In this document: piece after piece, positions 48,977 to 64,000 of the stretch
Position numbering within the stretch: the first letter of the stretch is position 1
Layout: every line of letters starts with the position of its first letter
Made by a program: the position numbers and the translations under genes
Notes under the pieces: generated by a model
What the model saw: only the letters and a program-made list of their open reading frames with translations
Databases searched by the model: none
What the model was told of the DNA's origin: nothing
Assembly (NCBI RefSeq): GCF_964275005.1
Contig: NC_092706.1
Coordinates: 26,012,942 to 26,076,941, forward strand
Reading direction: 5' to 3'
Source: Diadema setosum
Taxonomy: Eukaryota > Echinodermata > Echinoidea > Diadematoida > Diadematidae
Length of the DNA: 64,000 nt

Positions 48977-49070
48977 TCTTCTATAGGTCATCTCCTATAC
49001 ACTGAGCTGATACAGTCCCTCGTATAACCCAAACTCTTTCCACCGTCCCATCGAAGTGGATTGATTCAAA

Positions 49071-63785
<14,715 letters not shown>

Positions 63786-64000
63786 GTAGGCAGCTTCATT
63801 GGCTGTGTATATTTCCATGAATGCGTATCTATTCTTCAAAATAACAGAAATTGTGTATGGCTAAAAAATTGCTTTGATTACCACTGGCAGTCAAGTATAA
63901 GTGGACATCAAACGCATGAATTATGCATTCATTGTACGTGCATATGTACGTGCAATATATGTGTGTGTGCATTTGTATCACAGGTATCCTTGTATATTTT

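Noticed and set aside
49004-49070. AARS2 coding sequence extending upstream of 49071
   Set aside because: An in-frame TGA at 49062-49064 and a TAG further up close the frame, so 49071 is the earliest possible start in this exon.

Overview
This window is eukaryotic nuclear DNA. It is AT-rich, has spliced genes with long introns, and is full of short non-autonomous DNA transposons. The intron style and the mix of hairpin MITEs, TTAA-flanked MITEs and a tRNA-derived SINE suggest a marine invertebrate deuterostome, most likely an echinoderm. That placement is an inference from memory of such genomes, not a search result.

Two protein-coding genes can be supported, and they lie head to head. On the minus strand (44557 down to 23596), five coding exons join with matching phases (0, 2, 0, 2) into one 1216-residue open frame. 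It encodes a nuclear-looking C2H2 zinc-finger protein with long acidic runs, a predicted coiled coil, basic AT-hook-like segments, one isolated finger and a C-terminal six-finger cluster. I do not recognise a named orthologue. On the plus strand (49071 to 63785, running off the right edge), thirteen exons encode the first 713 residues of an alanyl-tRNA synthetase with a basic, presequence-like N-terminus, so probably the mitochondrial enzyme AARS2. Every splice phase agrees, and class II motifs 2 and 3 and the editing-domain HxxxH are visible. Between the genes, a CpG-rich patch (about 46480-46800) is flanked by outward-facing consensus splice donors (46375 on minus, 46822 on plus). This looks like a shared bidirectional promoter with non-coding first exons.

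The left 23 kb holds no gene that I can support. The part just below 23596 is probably 3' UTR of the zinc-finger gene. The rest is repeat-laden intergenic DNA. The zinc-finger introns (25.3-44 kb) and the synthetase introns are also rich in repeats.

The most interesting non-genic content is: (i) at least eight TTAA-flanked (piggyBac-type) MITEs of several families; (ii) nested insertions that give a relative chronology, including a hAT-type element with a perfect 8-bp target duplication inside a TTAA element; (iii) hairpin MITEs whose loop keeps an NF-Y (CCAAT-box) consensus; (iv) two palindromes of about 1.05 kb and 0.84 kb; (v) a 109-bp hairpin with 33-bp perfect arms; (vi) a 0.5-kb G-rich, C-poor tract. 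I found no recognisable retrovirus-like, LTR, Polinton or toxin sequence, and nothing that amounts to a clearly new biochemical system.
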